This document shows, piece by piece, positions 35,322 to 39,484 of a stretch of DNA of 39,484 nt. Numbering within the stretch: position 1 is the first letter of the stretch; each line of letters opens with the position of its first letter. Location: the NCBI GenBank assembly GCA_050485645.1, contig JBJHBT010000037.1, positions 1 through 39,484 on the forward strand, written 5' to 3'. The position numbers and the translations under genes are program-made. The notes beneath the pieces are model-generated. The model saw nothing but the letters and a program-made list of their open reading frames with translations, was not told the DNA's origin and did not search any database. This stretch comes from JBJHBP01 sp050485645. GTDB taxonomy: Bacteria; Pseudomonadota; Gammaproteobacteria; Steroidobacterales; Rariloculaceae.

Positions 35322-38096
35322 GTGGACTCGATGCGGCCTCGCGCTGGAGCGCCACGGTTGCCTCTTCTGGGACGGCGCGCAGAGCGTGCGGCGATTGAGC
35401 AGGTGCTGGCCCGGGCAAAGACCGGGCAGAGCGGTGTGCTCGTGATTCGCGGGGAAGCAGGCATCGGGAAAACTGCGCTACTGGAGTACGCGCGCGACAC
35501 CGCGACTACAACAGGGTTCCGGGCGGAGTACGCAGCCGGAGTGGAGTCCGAGACCCAGTTTGCGTTCGCGGGCCTGCACCAGTTGTGCGCGCCGTTGCTG
35601 GACCGGGCAGGCGCGCTGCCCGACCCGCAGCAGACCGCCCTGGGCGTGGCATTCGGCATGCAGGGCGGTGCTGCGCCAGACCGGTTCCTGGTCGGGTTAG
35701 CAACCCTCAACCTGTTGGCCGAGGTTGCCGAGGAAGGTCCGCTGTTGTGCCTTGTCGAGGATGCACAATGGCTGGACGAGGTGTCCGCGCAGGTTCTCGC
35801 GTTCGTCGCGCGGCGGCTGGTTGCCGAGCGGATCGTGCTGGTGTTCGCGCTACGCGATCCGACCGATCGTGATATTCGCCCCTTCGTCGGATTGCCCGAA
35901 CTCCGGCTGGACGGACTCGGACAAACGGATGCACGGACGCTGCTGGCCGGCGCGGTTGGCACGCCACTCGACGACATGGTGCGCGACCTGATCGTCGCGG
36001 AGGCACGCGGCAACCCCCTGGCGCTACTGGAGCTGCCACGAAGCGCACTGCCGGCGCACCTGGCCGGCGGGTTCGAGTTGCCCGACGTGGCGAACGTTCC
36101 GCGCCGCGTCGAGGAAAGCTTCCAGCAGCGCTCAGGCGATCTGCCTGCCGACACGCAATTGCTGCTCCTGGTAGCCGCGGCCGACCCGACCGGTGACGTG
36201 GCGTTGCTCTGGCAGGCCGCCGCGCACCTGGGGATTGCTCGCGAAACCGTGGCGCCCGCGGAGACCGCCGGGTTGGTGGAGATCGATACCCGGGTGCGGT
36301 TTCGTCATCCACTCGTACGCTCGGCGATCTACGCGGCCGCGACCCCACCCGAGCAGCGCCGCGCGCATAGCGTGCTGGCCGCCGTCACCGACCCCGGACT
36401 CGATCCCGACCGGCGTGCCTGGCACCGGGCGCAGGCGGTGCTGGGCACCGACGAGGAAGCCGCCGCGGAGCTGGAGCACACGGCCGGACGCGCACGCGGT
36501 CGCGGCGGGCTGGCTGCTGCGGCCGCGTTCATGGAGCAAGCGGCAATGCTGACCCCTGAACCCACGCGCCGTGCGACACGCGCACTCAAAGCCGCGCATG
36601 CCAGGTACGACGCCGGTGCGCCCGAAGCCGCCATGGCGCTGCTGGCGGTCGCGGAGGCAGGGTCGCTGGATGCGCTGCAACGCACCCGTCTCGAGCTGCT
36701 GCGCGCCCAGATCGCATTCCACCTGACGCGCGGCAGCGAGGCGGCGGGAATGCTGCTCGATGCCGCCAGGACGCTCGCCCCACTGGACGCCGCACTAGCC
36801 CGCGAGACCTACCTGCACGCACTGGAGGCGGCCTTCCACGCCGGCCACCTGGCACGCGGCCGCGGGTTACTGGAGACGGCCGAGGCTGCCCGGAACGCGC
36901 CTCCATCGCCCACACCGCCCCGGCCCGTCGATCTCCTGCTGGACGGACTGGTCGCGAGATTCACGCAAGGGTACGAGGAAAGCGTACCTACCCTGAAACG
37001 GGCTCTCGAGGCGATACGCAGCGACGACGGGGCTGACCACGAGGACGGCCGCTGGCTGTGGATGGCCGCCATGGTGGCAGTGATGCTGTGGGATGACGAA
37101 TCGTTGTACCTCGTGGCCAGCCGTGCGGTGCGGCGCTGTCGTGAAGCGGGTGCGCTGGCGACGCTTCCCGCTGCGCTCAATGCCATGGCGGTAGTGCTGG
37201 TGTTCGCCGGCGAGTTCTCCCGCGCCGCTGAGATGATCGCGGAGGAGGATGCGATCGCGCGGGCGACGGGTGCTCCTCAGCGTCCCAACGCGAGGTTCGT
37301 ACTGGCTGCCTGGCGCGGCCGACAGCCCGAAGCCTTGAGGCTCCACGCGACGGTGCTCGAAGACGCGACACGGCGGGGTGAAGGCACAGCGATCGGGTCG
37401 AGCCAGGTCTCGCTGGCATACCTGCACAACGGTCTGGGCAACTTCGACGACGCGCTCGCCGCCGCTGCGCATGTGTACGAGTCCGATGAGTTGTCGTACA
37501 GCAGTGTTGCGCTGCCCGAGCTGATCGAAGCCGCGGTCCGCGCCGGCCAGCCAGAACGCGCCGCTGTGGCGCTGGAGCGTCTGACTTCGCGAGCCAACGC
37601 AAGCGGCACCCCGCAGGCGCTGGGGCTGGCGGCGCGCTCGCGAGCGATGACCATCACCGGGCCCGACGCCGAGGAGCACTACCAGGCAGCGATCGAGTGG
37701 CTCAGCAACTGCCGATTGGCCACCTACCTCGCCCGCACCCACCTCGTCTACGGCGAGTGGCTGCGCCGCGAAGGCCGCCGCCAGGATGCCCGTGTGCAGC
37801 TCCGGACCGCCCACGGGCTGCTCTCGGCCATGGGGGCCGAGGCGTACGCCGCCCGTGCCGCCCGCGAGCTGCGGGCCACCGGCGAAAAGCCGCGCAAACG
37901 TACCGCCCAGCCGACCGACGCGCTCACCGCCCAGGAGCTGCACATCGCACGGTTGGTCGCCACGGGGGCTACCAACCGGGAGGTCGGCGCCCAGCTGTTC
38001 CTGAGCCCTCGCACCATTGAAGCCCACCTGCGCAGCATCTTCCGCAAGCTGGACATCGCCTCCCGCCGGCAGATCAAGGACCTTCAGCTTCCCTGA
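35322..38096 (+). CDS. LAL-type LuxR-family regulator with AAA ATPase domain
   Basis: A large ATP-binding regulator of the LuxR family, 924 residues. The N-terminal STAND/AAA-like module has the Walker A motif GEAGIGKTALLEYAR at ~45-60 and the Walker B LLCLVEDAQWLDE near 140. A long TPR-like helical middle follows (residues ~350-850). The C-terminus is a LuxR-type HTH (LTAQELHIARLVATGATNRE, VGAQLFLSPRTIEAHLRSIF, RKLDIASRRQ). LAL proteins respond to a small ligand and activate neighbouring operons; many are actinobacterial. Two starts are possible: GTG 35322 or ATG 35331. Its 3' end overlaps the tail of the broken oxidoreductase copy by 13 nt. A remnant of a second LAL gene lies at 24322-24416. 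Confidence 0.93.
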   Translation: MDSMRPRAGAPRLPLLGRRAERAAIEQVLARAKTGQSGVLVIRGEAGIGKTALLEYARDTATTTGFRAEYAAGVESETQFAFAGLHQLCAPLLDRAGALPDPQQTALGVAFGMQGGAAPDRFLVGLATLNLLAEVAEEGPLLCLVEDAQWLDEVSAQVLAFVARRLVAERIVLVFALRDPTDRDIRPFVGLPELRLDGLGQTDARTLLAGAVGTPLDDMVRDLIVAEARGNPLALLELPRSALPAHLAGGFELPDVANVPRRVEESFQQRSGDLPADTQLLLLVAAADPTGDVALLWQAAAHLGIARETVAPAETAGLVEIDTRVRFRHPLVRSAIYAAATPPEQRRAHSVLAAVTDPGLDPDRRAWHRAQAVLGTDEEAAAELEHTAGRARGRGGLAAAAAFMEQAAMLTPEPTRRATRALKAAHARYDAGAPEAAMALLAVAEAGSLDALQRTRLELLRAQIAFHLTRGSEAAGMLLDAARTLAPLDAALARETYLHALEAAFHAGHLARGRGLLETAEAARNAPPSPTPPRPVDLLLDGLVARFTQGYEESVPTLKRALEAIRSDDGADHEDGRWLWMAAMVAVMLWDDESLYLVASRAVRRCREAGALATLPAALNAMAVVLVFAGEFSRAAEMIAEEDAIARATGAPQRPNARFVLAAWRGRQPEALRLHATVLEDATRRGEGTAIGSSQVSLAYLHNGLGNFDDALAAAAHVYESDELSYSSVALPELIEAAVRAGQPERAAVALERLTSRANASGTPQALGLAARSRAMTITGPDAEEHYQAAIEWLSNCRLATYLARTHLVYGEWLRREGRRQDARVQLRTAHGLLSAMGAEAYAARAARELRATGEKPRKRTAQPTDALTAQELHIARLVATGATNREVGAQLFLSPRTIEAHLRSIFRKLDIASRRQIKDLQLP

Positions 38097-39352
38097 CTCG
38101 CTTCGTTTCTCAATTCCTTCAGATACTCATGCACGAACTGCACTGCCATCGCTCCTTCGCCGACCGCCGACCCAACCCGTTTGATCGAATCCGAGCGAAC
38201 GTCACCTGCGGCGAAGACTCCGGCACGACTTGTTTCCAGATAAAACGGCGCGCGCCCTCTTGCCCATTGTGTGGAATCGCCAGCGCGCGGGCCGGTCTTG
38301 ATAAAGCCTTTCGCGTCCGTTTCGATTTCCTTCGGCAACCACGCCGTGCGCGGAATCGCGCCGATAAAAGAGAAAACCGCGCCGACGCTGATTGCTCTGC
38401 GCGCGCCGGATCGATTGTTCTTGGGTTCGACCTCTTCCAGATGAGCATCGCCGAACATCCTTGAGATTTCGGTGTCCGTTAGCAGCTTTATGTTCCTGGT
38501 TTCCAGAATTCGCTGCACAAGATAATCGGACATACTCGCGCCTACGTGTCGTCCTCGAATGAGCAGGAAAACGTTCCGCGCGCTTTCCGCCAGGAACAGG
38601 CAGGCTTGACCGGCGGAATTGCCGCCTCCCACCACGACCACCGCTTCGCCGCCGCACATCTGCGCTTCCATCGGGGTCGCGGCGTAGTAGACTCCCGCGC
38701 CATCGAATCACTCGCGGCCCTCCACGTCGAGTCTTCGGTAATCCGCCCCACTGGCGATAATCAGTGCTTTCGTGCGCACCTGTTCGCCGTTTGCCAGGTG
38801 CAGCACGGACATGTTGTCGGCAATCCAGCCGGTCCACCGCCGACTATCGCCAGATCGACCACACGGTCTGTGGCGAACTCGTGCTTGATCCCGATGCGGG
38901 CTGCCAGTTCGTCGTTCGACGGATTCCTGAGCAGCCAATCCTGCCCGTAGCCGACGACCGGCATATCGGATTCGGTCAACTGAAAGGCTGTGAGCAACGA
39001 TTTGACCTGGGCCGTGTCCGTCTTCACTTCGAGGAACGTGTAAAGGACATGGTTTTTCGTCAAGAAGTCGCGGATGCGAAAAGCGTCACCCGAGAAGCGC
39101 GTCCCGATGACGCGTAAGCCCGTGAAATCTTCAGCATCCCTCAGTGCCTGCGCTCGGATGATGAACGTCAGCAAGATCAATCGCGCCGCATTGGACGACG
39201 TAGAACTTGAAATTCTTGTCACCCGCGCGGTACAGCACGTCGCCACTCGTGAAGGTCTTTCGCTCGGCAAACTCGGCGATGACGGCGATCTGTTTTTCGT
39301 TCAGAACGGGGAAGGCCTGCGGATTGCTCTTCCTGAAATCGGGAGGGGCATG
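38084..39352 (-). pseudogene. Broken second copy of the CRP/TrxR-like oxidoreductase
   Basis: Closely similar along its whole length to the gene at 24394-26085, but dead. A 1-nt loss lies just after the start codon (39352). A 197-bp deletion removes most of the cNMP-binding domain (junction at 39177-39179). A 217-bp deletion removes the segment after GGGPAGL (junction at 38821-38823). A CGA-to-TGA change creates a stop near 38708. Both deletions shift the frame and have a 3-bp microhomology at their end points (TCA and CAA). The C-terminal part (38084-38671) still reads as an intact frame, with VVVVGGGNSAGQACLFLAES and AGVFAAGDVRSDSIKR, so decay is recent. Overlaps the LAL 3' end. Confidence 0.92.
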
Positions 39353-39484
39353 AACTGTGTAGAGTAGCCCCGGGCGATTGCTCGCCCGAGGCCCTCGCCA
39401 GATCCGGACAAGGAGATTTCCACCATCCGGCTCCTCCGCTGATATGCCTCGTGGTCAACGTGCCGCCCAGATGCGAACAACAAT
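39353..39484. other. Right edge, no supported gene
   Basis: No recognisable gene or repeat. The sequence does not resemble the region upstream of the intact oxidoreductase copy, so the duplication ends at the start codon within a few bases. Confidence 0.4.

Noticed and set aside
36867..38027. 386-residue leftward frame inside the LAL gene
   Set aside because: Antisense shadow; the forward frame has clear Walker and LuxR HTH motifs.
32820..38096. Defence or toxin-antitoxin island
   Set aside because: DsbA-like, AraC, GPP34 and LAL genes have no nuclease, toxin or other defence signature; an ordinary accessory regulon explains them better.

Overview
The window is GC-rich DNA (above 60% by eye) that looks like a gammaproteobacterial chromosome. 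The evidence is paired TonB-dependent receptors (TBDRs), a CadC-like membrane regulator, and a yggX-mutY operon next to an AsmA protein. No ribosomal or other taxonomic marker lets me go deeper, and all family assignments were made by reading, without a database search.

Left part (1-5112): an IS630-type transposase start lies at the extreme left edge and abuts a TBDR gene that stops after its plug and first barrel strands. A membrane-anchored winged-helix/TPR regulator is divergent from it. An AT-richer stretch follows that carries the first 74 codons of a proteasome-like Ntn hydrolase, next to the 3' end of tRNA-Phe(GAA).

Core-like part (5113-19000): ergothioneine genes egtB-egtD, a pair of secreted esterases (SGNH plus a CE15-like glucuronoyl esterase), a lipoprotein flanked by two heptanucleotide arrays, a secreted unknown protein, a decayed cysteine synthase, acs, and then the leftward genes AsmA, SRPBCC, mutY and yggX. 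Ergothioneine, MutY and YggX all bear on oxidative damage and iron or redox balance.

Middle (19001-22253): a leftward pair encodes a YfiR-like periplasmic protein and a complete TBDR with a fresh 36-bp tandem duplication. Upstream lie a short signal-peptide ORF and a scrap of an alpha/beta hydrolase.

Accessory part (22254-39484): DUF5996-GNAT fusion, CRP-like/thioredoxin-reductase-like oxidoreductase, isochorismatase-type hydrolase, haloperoxidase-type hydrolase, a gutted alginate-export porin, MoaF-SnoaL fusion, OsmC, a TPR membrane protein between two IS91 remnants, a DsbA-like protein, AraC, GPP34 and a large LuxR-type (LAL) ATPase regulator. Several of these families are commonest in Actinobacteria and rhizobia, so acquisition by transfer is likely.

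The best new observation is that a convergent pair, LAL regulator and CRP/TrxR-like oxidoreductase, is present twice as direct repeats about 12 kb apart, and the two copies have decayed reciprocally. At the left locus only the last part of the LAL gene survives beside an intact oxidoreductase. At the right locus the LAL gene is intact and the oxidoreductase is destroyed by a nonsense codon and two frame-shifting deletions whose end points share 3-bp microhomology. Internal-deletion decay recurs in the window (cysK-like, alginate-export-like, Ntn-hydrolase-like remnants).
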